Below, in pieces: positions 26,661 to 35,301 of a stretch of DNA of 64,000 bases (within the stretch, counting starts at the first letter, position 1; the number at the start of each line of letters is the position of its first letter). The notes beneath the pieces were generated by a model that saw nothing but the letters and a program-made list of their open reading frames with translations, did not search any database and had not been told where the DNA came from. The stretch comes from Cytophagales bacterium (GTDB taxonomy: Bacteria > Bacteroidota > Bacteroidia > Cytophagales > Cyclobacteriaceae). The stretch is from positions 62,001 through 126,000 of the forward strand of contig JAKSDQ010000214.1 of the NCBI GenBank assembly GCA_022360015.1. The letters run 5' to 3'. The position numbers and the translations under genes were made by a program.

Positions 26661-29036
26661 TTACTTCAAATTCTCCTCAAACAACCGAAATATCCTCTTA
26701 TACTCATCAGTCCAGCTACTAGGTTCCACAAAGCTGTGGTTCTCAACAGGGTATACCGCAAATTCCCAATTTTCTTTACCCAGTTCAATCAGTCTTTGTG
26801 CCAGCCGCACCACATCCTGAAAATGAACGTTTGTATCTACCATACCATGACAAATCAGTAAGGCATCCCGGAGACCTTTGGCGTGGTAGATGGGAGAGCT
26901 TCTGACATAGGCCATGCTATCCAGTTCAGGGGTATTGAGAATATTGGCGGTATAGGGGTGATTGTAGTGCGCCCAATCGGTCACCGATCGTAGCGCGGCA
27001 CCGGCTTTAAACACCCCCGGTTTGGTAAACATAGCCATTAAAGTGATAAACCCTCCATATGATCCTCCGTAAATCCCGATCTTTTTTGGATCCACACCGT
27101 AGTTTTCCACAAGAAATCTCGCGCCATCTACCTGATCATCCAGATCTTTGCCTCCCATGAAGCGATAAATACCGGTTCGCCAGTCACGACCGTAGCCGGC
27201 ACTGCCCCGGTAGTCAATATCAAGCACGGTGTAACCTGCATCTGCCAGCAAATTGTGGAACATATACTCCCTGAAATAGCTGCTCCACCATTTGTGAGCG
27301 TTCTGTAAATACCCTGCCCCATGCACAAAAATCACGGCAGGACCGCCTTCCGCAGGTTGTTGCGGACGGTAGATGCGGGCAGGTACTTTAGCCCCGTCCG
27401 TAGCCTTGAATGTGACGAACTCAGGCTCCCTCCACTTGTAAGCTTTGAAACTATCAGACTGTGAATAGGTGATCCTTACAGGGGAGTTGCCTTCTTTGTT
27501 ATCCGCCACATAGAGTTCCCAGGGCTGATTGGCGTAGGAATGAAGTATGGCCATAGTTTTTTCATCAGGGGATAAAACCACGTCGTTCCGGCCGGGCATG
27601 GTGGTTAGCCTCACAGGCTTTCCACCTTTAATATCCATTTTATAAAAATGCCTTTCACCGGAATGCACTTCATTACTGCTGAAATAAAAAAACTTCTTGT
27701 CTTGGGAAATTTTGGGATTATAGATTTCAAATTTTCCCTTGGTTAGCCTTTTCTTCTTTCCTGTACGGACATTGACCACAAAAATATGAGCGTATCCGCT
27801 TTCTTCAGACTGGTACCACACCGATTCATTATCCGGCATCCAGCCAATGCTGCCCATCGAAAAATTCCATCCGCTTATGCCCGGTCCACCGATCCAGGCT
27901 TCATCGTGTTGACGGTCTAATAGGGTGGGCTTCCCATTACTTAAATCAAGGGACATGATCCAACGATCCTTGTTATCCAGCGAGCGTACCACAAGGACGG
28001 CATTTTTACCATTTTCCGCCCATATTGGGCCGTGAGCGATCACTTCCCGCATTTTGGTATGGTTCGTTTTCTCTTTTCCGGAATCCTTCAAAAAGGCCGG
28101 CTTATCGTAGATACCAGGTATGTTTTTCACGTTTAAATAGTAACAACTATCTCTTTTCAGATCGTAAATTCCCATTTTGTATGAGGACAGTCCATTACCC
28201 ACCTTGGCCCTGGCGTTTATTGCTTCGGTATAGCCACCTTCGGTGACGTAGTCAGGAACTTTGGTAGTTCCTGCTTTGCCCACCCGCCAGCTAAGGCGGA
28301 AGGTCACAAACTGTTCATCAGGACTCAGCCTGATATTGCTTATAAGTTTATTCCCGTAGTAAATAGCTTTTGGCCTCTTGACCTTATTCTGCTCGCGGAT
28401 GTTTTTGGCAGTCTCTTTTTTCTCTTTTCTTTCCTGTAAAATTTGAAAATGATTGAGCTGATCCTGCCTTAACCACCGGTCTGCTCCTGACTGTTCTGTC
28501 TGGTCTTTGCGGCTATCTTTTCCTTTCCTGAAGTTGGTTAACTGCACCAATTGTCCGTTTTCCAAATCCCAGGAATACAGGTTGTTCTCCAGTTGATACA
28601 CGATCTTTCTGTCATTATTCAGAAATGCAGCATTTGACTCTCTTTGTATTGAATTTGTCAACTGTTTGATTTTGCCATCCGGCAGGTCGAGTAAATACAG
28701 ATCCCCGTTTTTTTCGTAAATCTTTAAATCGCCCCGCTTATTACTTTTTCCGGCAAAAGATGGCAGGGACCTGCGGACTGCTGGCGAAACTTTCTCGGGA
28801 GTTTGACTATCCATTTTTAAGAGGTACAATGAATCGGCAGCCAGATTTTCAGGGTTCCAGTCAAAATACAGGGTCTTGCTGTCGTGGGACCATTTCAGAC
28901 TACTGGGTGAATGTCCGATCCATGCCTGCCCCTGCATGATTTCTTCAATTGACAGGGTACTGGAATTTTGGCTAAAACCGGTGACCGGTAAAAGCACAAA
29001 TACGGATATGATAAGCCTCTTGCAGATATTATTCAT
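26661..29036 (-). CDS. S9 family prolyl oligopeptidase / DPP4-like peptidase
   Basis: A 791-residue secreted serine peptidase. Signal peptide (to GFSQ, about 24), N-terminal WD40-like beta-propeller (about 40-540) and C-terminal alpha/beta hydrolase. The catalytic Ser659 is in GIYGGSYGGFITL, Asp in CHGMVDTNVHFQD and His in YPVENHSF. The substrate-entry motif AVIFVHGAGYLQ and DYRGSAGYGRDW are present. Such enzymes remove dipeptides or cut short peptides after Pro or other residues; the N-terminal propeller excludes large proteins. It lies 94 nt downstream of the glycosyltransferase gene on the same strand. Its role is probably periplasmic peptide scavenging. Confidence 0.94.
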   Translation of the reverse strand: MNNICKRLIISVFVLLPVTGFSQNSSTLSIEEIMQGQAWIGHSPSSLKWSHDSKTLYFDWNPENLAADSLYLLKMDSQTPEKVSPAVRRSLPSFAGKSNKRGDLKIYEKNGDLYLLDLPDGKIKQLTNSIQRESNAAFLNNDRKIVYQLENNLYSWDLENGQLVQLTNFRKGKDSRKDQTEQSGADRWLRQDQLNHFQILQERKEKKETAKNIREQNKVKRPKAIYYGNKLISNIRLSPDEQFVTFRLSWRVGKAGTTKVPDYVTEGGYTEAINARAKVGNGLSSYKMGIYDLKRDSCYYLNVKNIPGIYDKPAFLKDSGKEKTNHTKMREVIAHGPIWAENGKNAVLVVRSLDNKDRWIMSLDLSNGKPTLLDRQHDEAWIGGPGISGWNFSMGSIGWMPDNESVWYQSEESGYAHIFVVNVRTGKKKRLTKGKFEIYNPKISQDKKFFYFSSNEVHSGERHFYKMDIKGGKPVRLTTMPGRNDVVLSPDEKTMAILHSYANQPWELYVADNKEGNSPVRITYSQSDSFKAYKWREPEFVTFKATDGAKVPARIYRPQQPAEGGPAVIFVHGAGYLQNAHKWWSSYFREYMFHNLLADAGYTVLDIDYRGSAGYGRDWRTGIYRFMGGKDLDDQVDGARFLVENYGVDPKKIGIYGGSYGGFITLMAMFTKPGVFKAGAALRSVTDWAHYNHPYTANILNTPELDSMAYVRSSPIYHAKGLRDALLICHGMVDTNVHFQDVVRLAQRLIELGKENWEFAVYPVENHSFVEPSSWTDEYKRIFRLFEENLK

Positions 29037-29129
29037 GGATTAATAAGGGATAACTTTTAATTCAGGGCCCGAATATATTAAAAATGAAAGGTATAAAGTT
29101 AAACATTTAAATAAGTTTTTAGTTTTATC

Positions 29130-30137
29130 TTAGGCCATCATGTAAAAGCTGACACCGGCCACATACCCTCTGGACACCAGGTATTGATAAATTTTGGTTT
29201 TGCCGACCCGGTCTCCGACATAACTTAGAATCAGGGTATTTTCAGGACCGGGGATGGCTGAATAGTGAATGACACGACGTTTTTTTTGTCTGGCAGGATT
29301 AACTGACAAGTCTATGTACCCTGTGATTGGCAAACCATGGTATGGCAAATAAGACGACTTTTGAAAAACGGCTTTCCCCCAACCCCAAATCCAGATTTCC
29401 GGCAATTTGGCCGGAAACTTCCGGCAGATCCAGTTAACCAGGTATTTGGTTTTCACCTTATAAAATGCCTCCTGACTGTAATTCGGATGTACCCGTGACA
29501 AGCGGTTCGGACTATCGGTCCAGGTAAGCAGTTCCTCTCTGACCTTGGAAAATCTTACCCCTTTTTCCATCCATCTTAGCCAAAGCTCATAATCCTCCGG
29601 AAGTTCAGACTCGTCATAATATCCGTATCGGTCGACCACTGCTTTTCTGAAAAGCACCGTAGGGTGTGCCAGCGGAGCGTCTGCAAAACGATTGATATAA
29701 ATTTCATGGCACGAAATCAGTCGGTTGATCCATTGGCAATATAAAAAATAGCCCTTTTGTCTTTGCACATCACCTTGAAAATTTACCAGGCAACTGACCA
29801 CACCCGTACCCGGATGTTTTTGCATGTACTCATGTTGCAGCTGCAGGCGTTGTGGAGAAGCAATATCATCGGCATCCATCCTGGCAATCAGTGGCGATTT
29901 TGCCAGCCTGATCGCCTTATTGAGCGATTTTGCAATGCCTTTATGTTCCTGATGAATAACAGTAAGCCGGGGATCATGGTAACTATTAAGAAGGGATGTG
30001 GTATTATCCACCGACCCATCATTGACAACAATCAGTTCAAAATGTGGAAAAGTCTGATCGATGATACTGTTTAACGCCCTTTTTACCGTGCCGGCGGCAT
30101 TCCTGACCGGCATGATGACGGAAATGAGTGGCTTCAC
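29130..30137 (-). CDS. Glycosyltransferase family 2
   Basis: A 335-residue inverting GT-A glycosyltransferase. The N-terminus is ISVIMPVRNAAGTVKRALNS, the donor site includes VNDGSVDNT, the metal-binding DxD is in IARMDADDIASPQR, and the acceptor-side ELPEDYELWLRW is typical of GT2 enzymes that build surface polysaccharide. There is no membrane segment. Translation starts at a GTG (30137), which gives the standard N-terminus. The gene follows the TPR protein gene by 11 nt and both follow a small lipoprotein gene, suggesting a three-gene unit. Donor and acceptor sugars are unknown. Confidence 0.93.
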   Translation of the reverse strand: MKPLISVIMPVRNAAGTVKRALNSIIDQTFPHFELIVVNDGSVDNTTSLLNSYHDPRLTVIHQEHKGIAKSLNKAIRLAKSPLIARMDADDIASPQRLQLQHEYMQKHPGTGVVSCLVNFQGDVQRQKGYFLYCQWINRLISCHEIYINRFADAPLAHPTVLFRKAVVDRYGYYDESELPEDYELWLRWMEKGVRFSKVREELLTWTDSPNRLSRVHPNYSQEAFYKVKTKYLVNWICRKFPAKLPEIWIWGWGKAVFQKSSYLPYHGLPITGYIDLSVNPARQKKRRVIHYSAIPGPENTLILSYVGDRVGKTKIYQYLVSRGYVAGVSFYMMA

Positions 30138-30148
30138 GGGTATCTGTT

Positions 30149-30853
30149 TCAGGCTCTAAAGCCCTTTTTACAGAATCGGATAAAAGCACTGAACTCTTCC
30201 TTGCTGGTGAAAATCCCTTTTAAAATGGTAAAATAATTCCGGACCGAAAGCCTCTTTTCATTACCGGATGGTGGGGGCTGAAATTGTGGTTTTTTGTACT
30301 CAGGCTTCGAGGCATGCTTTATATCATTGCTCTTGAGGATGGATTCCAGCTCATCTGCCTGCATAAATGATTGCTGGGCCTTGTTTGCGTAGCCCATTTT
30401 TTCTTCCACCATCCCCCGGTTGTTAATGGAAATAGCATCTTCCGGATCCAGGGCTATGGCTTTGTCGTAATCCTCCAGAGCCCCTTCTAAATCCCCGATG
30501 CGATCTTTGATAAATGCCCGGCTGGCATATCTGTAGCCGTTTTCAGGTTCCAGCATCACGGCCCTGTCAAAATCTGCCATCGATTTTTCCTTTTCCCCCA
30601 TAAAATGATAAACCAAAGCGCGGTCACTCAAAATTACGGCATTGGAAGGTTCCAGCAGGAGTGCCCTCGCAAAATCTTCCATGGCGCCCGTATATTCGGC
30701 CAATTTTCCTTTTGCCAAAGCCCTGATATGCAGGCACCGAACATGGTCAGGGTCAATCTTCAGTGCCTTGTCCAACCATACAATCGATTGCTTATAGTCT
30801 TGATTTTCAAATAGATAACTTCCCTTTTCAAAATATTTGGTTAACTTCATCAT
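30149..30853 (-). CDS. TPR-repeat protein
   Basis: A 234-residue protein with about five tetratricopeptide repeats between residues 5 and 165 (for example ALAKGKLAEYTGAMEDFARAL and AFIKDRIGDLEGALEDYDKA). A basic C-terminal tail contains KKPQFQPPPSGNEKR and ends in a short helical segment. No signal peptide is seen. TPRs mediate protein-protein contact. Two ATG codons in a row (30853, 30850) make the exact start ambiguous by one residue. It is 11 nt upstream of the GT2 gene and 14 nt downstream of a small lipoprotein gene; the partner is unknown. Confidence 0.88.
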   Translation of the reverse strand: MMKLTKYFEKGSYLFENQDYKQSIVWLDKALKIDPDHVRCLHIRALAKGKLAEYTGAMEDFARALLLEPSNAVILSDRALVYHFMGEKEKSMADFDRAVMLEPENGYRYASRAFIKDRIGDLEGALEDYDKAIALDPEDAISINNRGMVEEKMGYANKAQQSFMQADELESILKSNDIKHASKPEYKKPQFQPPPSGNEKRLSVRNYFTILKGIFTSKEEFSAFIRFCKKGFRA

Positions 30854-30867
30854 GCCACAAAAAGCTA

Positions 30868-31083
30868 CTAATTCTTTACTCTTACCCTTTTGATTCTTTT
30901 TTTCCAGTGGTCTTTTTTAGGATTGTAAAACCTGTTCCGGTTTTGGGGTTTTGTAATTTTTACGGTTGCAACCCTTTTGCTGCCTGAGCAACTCAAATGG
31001 GAACAGGAAATTGCCAGAATCAATACTATTAAATATAGTGATATATTACTTTGTTGTTTCAATCTATTCAGATATTTTATCAT
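30868..31083 (-). CDS. Small putative lipoprotein with basic tail
   Basis: A 71-residue frame starting MIKYLNRLKQQ (an ATG at 31092 would add MAS). It has a hydrophobic segment LYLIVLILAISC followed by SHLSCSGSKR, consistent with a lipobox, and a strongly basic Tyr/Asn/Lys-rich tail (RFYNPKKDHWKKRIKRVRVKN without a break). I do not recognise a named family; similar small basic lipoproteins are frequent in Bacteroidota. It ends 14 nt before the TPR gene, in the same direction, which supports it being real. Confidence 0.55.
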   Translation of the reverse strand: MIKYLNRLKQQSNISLYLIVLILAISCSHLSCSGSKRVATVKITKPQNRNRFYNPKKDHWKKRIKRVRVKN

Positions 31084-31285
31084 GCTAGCCATTAAAACGG
31101 CGAATCTAATGATTAATTGGATGCCCGGATAACCTTTTCACGGGAAAAAATGATTTTCAGGCAAATAGTACATAATCATGGAGGTTATATCGTTTTTTTC
31201 ATTTTTAGGTTGTATTTTGTGGGCGGAAAAATGATGTGTATTTATCTATGTGTCATTTTAGATTGGCAATGTTTTTTGATTCAAA

Positions 31286-33226
31286 ATGAAAGCTAGCATA
31301 GGCTTTTTTATCATTTTAGTATGGATAGTCGGTTGGGTCAGGGCTCAGAATAACCAGGTGGTTTATGAGTATGATAGCATAAAAATGGCCTCCTTGTATT
31401 CAAAGTCCAAGGAGCAACGTATCAAAAACCCCGGATTGTCTTTAGAATTGGGACAGGAGTTTCTCGATATGGCCAAAAAGTCGAGAAACAAAGCGAAGGA
31501 GGCCATTGCATTGGAAAACCTGGCAAGGATATTTTTTAACATCGGTAATTACAGCCGGACACTGGAGTACTTTTTTGAGGTACTCCATATTGCCGAAGAA
31601 CAAGGCGACCGTTTCAATCAGGCTATTACATTAAACAACATAGGGATTGTATATAGCGAAAACGGTCAGTTGGAGAAGGCACTTGAGTATTACAGCAAGT
31701 CCTTGACAGTTAAAGAAGAATTGGGAAACCAAGGGGCTGTAGCCAATACACTGAGTAACATCGGTTTGATTTACGATGCGTTGGGTGACTACGAAAAAGG
31801 CTTCAACACATTTGTGAAGGCTTTTAACATAGACAAAAAAAGGCAGAATATCAGGGGCATGTTTGTTTCTCTGAACAACCTCGGCCAGAATTTCCTGAAA
31901 AGGGGCATGAATGACAGTGCCCTGGTATATTTTAACAGGTCAAGGGATTTGGGGGTAGGTATCGATAATGACTATGATAAAGCGCATCTTTTGAATAACA
32001 TCGCCGCTGCCTATCTCGGAAAAGGGGAGACCATCCATGCTGAAAAATTTTATCTCCAGTCGGTGAGCATTGGAACGAAAATTAAGGCCAGGCTCAGATT
32101 GAAAGAAAGCTATCTAGGTCTTTCCAGGGTTTATGACACCATGAGTGATTACGCAAGATCACTCGAATACTATAAACAATATGAATTTCTTAAAGATTCA
32201 TTGTTCAATGAAGAAAACCTGAAGAAAATCAATGAAATTGAGTCGGATTACAAAATTAAGAAAAAGGAAAGTGAAATCAATCTCACAAAAAAGGAATCTG
32301 AAATCCAGGGATTACGTCAGTCTCAGACCAGGTTGGTGGCCTACCTTTTGATTTCCTGTCTATTCCTGTTTGGAACCCTGATTTTTGTTCTGTACAAAAG
32401 GAATCAGTTTAAAATCAAGGCCAACAAAGATTTAGAGCTGAAAAACAATGAAATATTAAGTAAAAATGTAGATATGATGGATAGCATTTCTTATGCCAAA
32501 TCCATCCAGGAGTCTTTATTGCCTGATCCTGTGATCCTCGAGAGGTTTTTTTCGGAGTCATTTATTTATTACAAGGCCAGGGATGTTATCAATGGTGATT
32601 TTTTCTGGTTGTCAGATGAAGAGGATTATCTGATTTTCGCGGTGGTGGATTGTACAGGACATGGTGTACCGGGGGCACTCATTACGGTGATGGGCAATTC
32701 ATTGCTGAACCAGGTGGTCAATGAAAAAAGGATTTTGTATCCTTCAGAGATACTGTCGGAACTCAATTACCGCGTGCTCAACACCCTTAACCAGGAGAAC
32801 TATCAGGTGAACAACAATGAGGGGATGGATATCGCCATAGGCAGATTTGATAAGGGAAGTATGAAACTTTCATTTGCAGGTGCCAAAAGACCACTGTATT
32901 ACTTCAAAAACAATCATTTGAATGTCATCAAAGGCGATCCGCATTCGGTAGGAGGCACATTTTATCCCAAAGACAGAACCTACAAAGAGCACGAAATTTA
33001 TCTTGATAAAAATGATACATTTTATGTTTTTTCAGATGGTTATACCGACCAGTTTGGCGGTGAAAACAATAAAAAATTCTTGCCGGGGAGGTTTAAGGAT
33101 CTCATTTGTGAGATACAAGGTGAAAGCCTGCTAACACAGCGGGAAATTTTAGACAGGAAATTCAGGTTTTGGAAAGGAGAAAATGAGCAAACCGATGACA
33201 TACTTATCATGGGTGTGTTGATTTAA
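31286..33226 (+). CDS. TPR sensor with SpoIIE/PP2C-type phosphatase output
   Basis: A 646-residue membrane protein. The signal peptide (to VRAQ, residue 21) leads to about six TPR units in the periplasm (to about residue 315), a coiled coil (KKKESEINLTKKESE), one membrane helix (about 350-371) and a cytoplasmic SpoIIE-type PP2C phosphatase (about 400-646). Phosphatase metal-site marks are VINGDFFWL, AVVDCTGHGVPGAL and FSDGYTDQFGG. Such proteins remove phosphate from anti-sigma-factor antagonists or other serine phosphoproteins. No anti-sigma or antagonist gene is adjacent, so its target is unknown. It lies 83 nt upstream of the GH15 gene, same strand. Confidence 0.92.
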   Translation: MKASIGFFIILVWIVGWVRAQNNQVVYEYDSIKMASLYSKSKEQRIKNPGLSLELGQEFLDMAKKSRNKAKEAIALENLARIFFNIGNYSRTLEYFFEVLHIAEEQGDRFNQAITLNNIGIVYSENGQLEKALEYYSKSLTVKEELGNQGAVANTLSNIGLIYDALGDYEKGFNTFVKAFNIDKKRQNIRGMFVSLNNLGQNFLKRGMNDSALVYFNRSRDLGVGIDNDYDKAHLLNNIAAAYLGKGETIHAEKFYLQSVSIGTKIKARLRLKESYLGLSRVYDTMSDYARSLEYYKQYEFLKDSLFNEENLKKINEIESDYKIKKKESEINLTKKESEIQGLRQSQTRLVAYLLISCLFLFGTLIFVLYKRNQFKIKANKDLELKNNEILSKNVDMMDSISYAKSIQESLLPDPVILERFFSESFIYYKARDVINGDFFWLSDEEDYLIFAVVDCTGHGVPGALITVMGNSLLNQVVNEKRILYPSEILSELNYRVLNTLNQENYQVNNNEGMDIAIGRFDKGSMKLSFAGAKRPLYYFKNNHLNVIKGDPHSVGGTFYPKDRTYKEHEIYLDKNDTFYVFSDGYTDQFGGENNKKFLPGRFKDLICEIQGESLLTQREILDRKFRFWKGENEQTDDILIMGVLI

Positions 33227-33309
33227 TCCGATTAAATTTGTTAATTCGCGTGCTGACAGCATCCGAACCCTCTTAAAGTTAAAATTCCCATTAAAAATTG
33301 TATTGTCAC

Positions 33310-35100
33310 ATGCAAAGACACACATATGATCTTGGTATTATCGGTAATTGTTCATACAACGCCCTGATAGATAAAAATGCTGTCGTCAAATGGCTTTGCT
33401 GGCCAAAGTTTGACAGCAGTTTTGTTTTTGGCAGTTTGCTCGATGAGAAAAAGGGGGGGCATTTTTCAATTTCCTGTGCCGATGAACACTATGAGACCTA
33501 CCAGTTTTATGTTAAAAATACAAATGTCTTATGCACAGAGTTTACCTCAAACAATGGCGCTTTCCGGGTAACGGACTTTGCGCCCCGTTTTGAACAGTAT
33601 GAGCGGAACTATAAACCGTTGATGCTCATTCGCAAGCTGGAACCTATCGATGGAACACCTAACTTAAAGATATCGTGCAAACCTGTCGGGGATTACGGCA
33701 GCGTTGTACCGGAAGTGCATTTCGGGAGCAGTCATTTACGATACATTGGCCTCGACAAGCCGGTGAGACTTTCCACCAATATTTCATTGAATTATATTCT
33801 TGAGGAAAAGTCATTTGTCCTCAATGGTTCAAAATACCTGATACTGACCTGGGGGGTACCGCTGGAAGGTCCCCTTGAAACCACGGCCGAAGATTTTTTG
33901 CGAAAAACTATTTCATACTGGCAACAATGGGTGCAGTTATGTACCATCGAAAATTTATACCAGCAGGAGGTAATAAGGTCGGCTTTAACTTTGAAAATCC
34001 ATCAGTTTGAGGATACAGGCGCCATCATTGCCTCCGCTACCACGAGTTTACCGGAACATGATCAGTCAGGCAGGAACTGGGACTACCGGTATTGCTGGAT
34101 GCGGGACTCTTTTTACACTTTAAAGGCCCTGAACCAAATCGGGCACTTTGAGGAAATCGGCGTATACTCCACCTATATTGAGAATCTGTCAAAATCCAAA
34201 ACGGACCGTTATAACCCGGTTTATACATTAATGGGTGACGAGGATTTTGTGGAAAGGATTATTCCAATCGATGGATATCTTGGAAATCAGCCCGTAAGGA
34301 TAGGTAACCAGGCCAAAGAGCACATTCAAAATGACGTTTACGGGCAGATCCTGGTTTCCCTGCTACCTATTTATGCTGACGAAAGATATATTTACCAGGG
34401 GAATGTCAAGAGTACCGGTCTGATTTACAACCTGTTGGAGTCTATTGAGAAAACCATGGATGAACCGGATGCCGGTCTGTGGGAGTTCAGAAACAAAAGT
34501 CAAAAACACTGCTACACTTTTCTGTTTCATTGGGCGGGTTCCTGTGCGGCTGAAAAAATCGCCAGGGCCATCGATGATGATAAAATGCTTAAAAAGGCAC
34601 TAGCGCTAAAGGCTTTGGCCACCGAACAAATAGAGCAATGTTATAACCCTGAATTGCAAGCCTACACCCAGGCTATTGGCACAAAGAATATGGATGCCAG
34701 TTTGCTGCAGCTCATAACCATGAACTATCTGGACCCAAAGTCTGAAAAAGCGGCCCTTCACCTTAAAAAACTGGAAGAAGAACTCAAAACCCCCGAAGGC
34801 CTGTTTTTCCGTTATAAACACGAGGATGATTTTGGTGCTCCTGAAAACACCTTCCTGGTATGCTCATTTTGGTATGTAGAAGCCTTGGCCTGTGTCGACA
34901 GGGTAGAAGAGGCCAATACCACTTTCCGCAACCTGCTGGGATATGCGAACCATCTTGGATTGCTCAGTGAGGATGTACATGCTAAAACCGGCAGTCAATG
35001 GGGTAATTTCCCACAAACTTATAGCCATGTAGGTGTCATGAACGCGGCCGCCAGGATTTCCAGAAAACTGGATTTACCCAACTTTGTCAACGGGATATGA
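33310..35100 (+). CDS. Glycoside hydrolase family 15 (glucoamylase/trehalase-like)
   Basis: A 596-residue cytoplasmic GH15 enzyme with an N-terminal beta-sandwich (IGNCSYNALIDKNAVVKWLCWP) and a C-terminal (alpha/alpha)6 barrel. Family marks are the substrate loop RNWDYRYCWMRD, the general-acid region DAGLWEFRN and the general-base Glu near SEDVHAKTGSQWGNFPQ. GH15 members include glucoamylases and bacterial trehalases. The convergent fused trehalose synthase/phosphatase gene favours trehalose or a small alpha-glucan, but this is not proven. The ATG at 33310 (MQRHTYDLGIIGN) is preferred over the TTG at 33298. A lone -7-like TAAATTTG box lies at 33233-33240. Confidence 0.92.
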   Translation: MQRHTYDLGIIGNCSYNALIDKNAVVKWLCWPKFDSSFVFGSLLDEKKGGHFSISCADEHYETYQFYVKNTNVLCTEFTSNNGAFRVTDFAPRFEQYERNYKPLMLIRKLEPIDGTPNLKISCKPVGDYGSVVPEVHFGSSHLRYIGLDKPVRLSTNISLNYILEEKSFVLNGSKYLILTWGVPLEGPLETTAEDFLRKTISYWQQWVQLCTIENLYQQEVIRSALTLKIHQFEDTGAIIASATTSLPEHDQSGRNWDYRYCWMRDSFYTLKALNQIGHFEEIGVYSTYIENLSKSKTDRYNPVYTLMGDEDFVERIIPIDGYLGNQPVRIGNQAKEHIQNDVYGQILVSLLPIYADERYIYQGNVKSTGLIYNLLESIEKTMDEPDAGLWEFRNKSQKHCYTFLFHWAGSCAAEKIARAIDDDKMLKKALALKALATEQIEQCYNPELQAYTQAIGTKNMDASLLQLITMNYLDPKSEKAALHLKKLEEELKTPEGLFFRYKHEDDFGAPENTFLVCSFWYVEALACVDRVEEANTTFRNLLGYANHLGLLSEDVHAKTGSQWGNFPQTYSHVGVMNAAARISRKLDLPNFVNGI

Positions 35101-35127
35101 CTTTTAAACCAGCATAAGGGGAACTTA

Positions 35128-35219
35128 GCTGTTGCACAACATTTTCGACAAAATTCTTTGTGTCTCTTGGTGTATTTGTGGTTCACCTCTTTTCACCACG
35201 GAGGCACAAAGGCACAAAG
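35128..35219 (+). repeat. REP-like hairpin element, copy 2 (degenerate)
   Basis: Begins gctgttgcacaac, cattttcgacaaaatt as in copy 1. The stem (about 35156-35181 with 35196-35219) has diverged and carries a 2-nt insertion in the left arm. It separates the convergent GH15 and trehalose synthase genes. Confidence 0.75.
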
Positions 35220-35301
35220 CATTCATGCTAGATACCTAGCGGTACGGCTTTACAAAGCGCTCCGTATACATCAAAAAAGCAATCACCAACTTCGAGCGCT
35301 T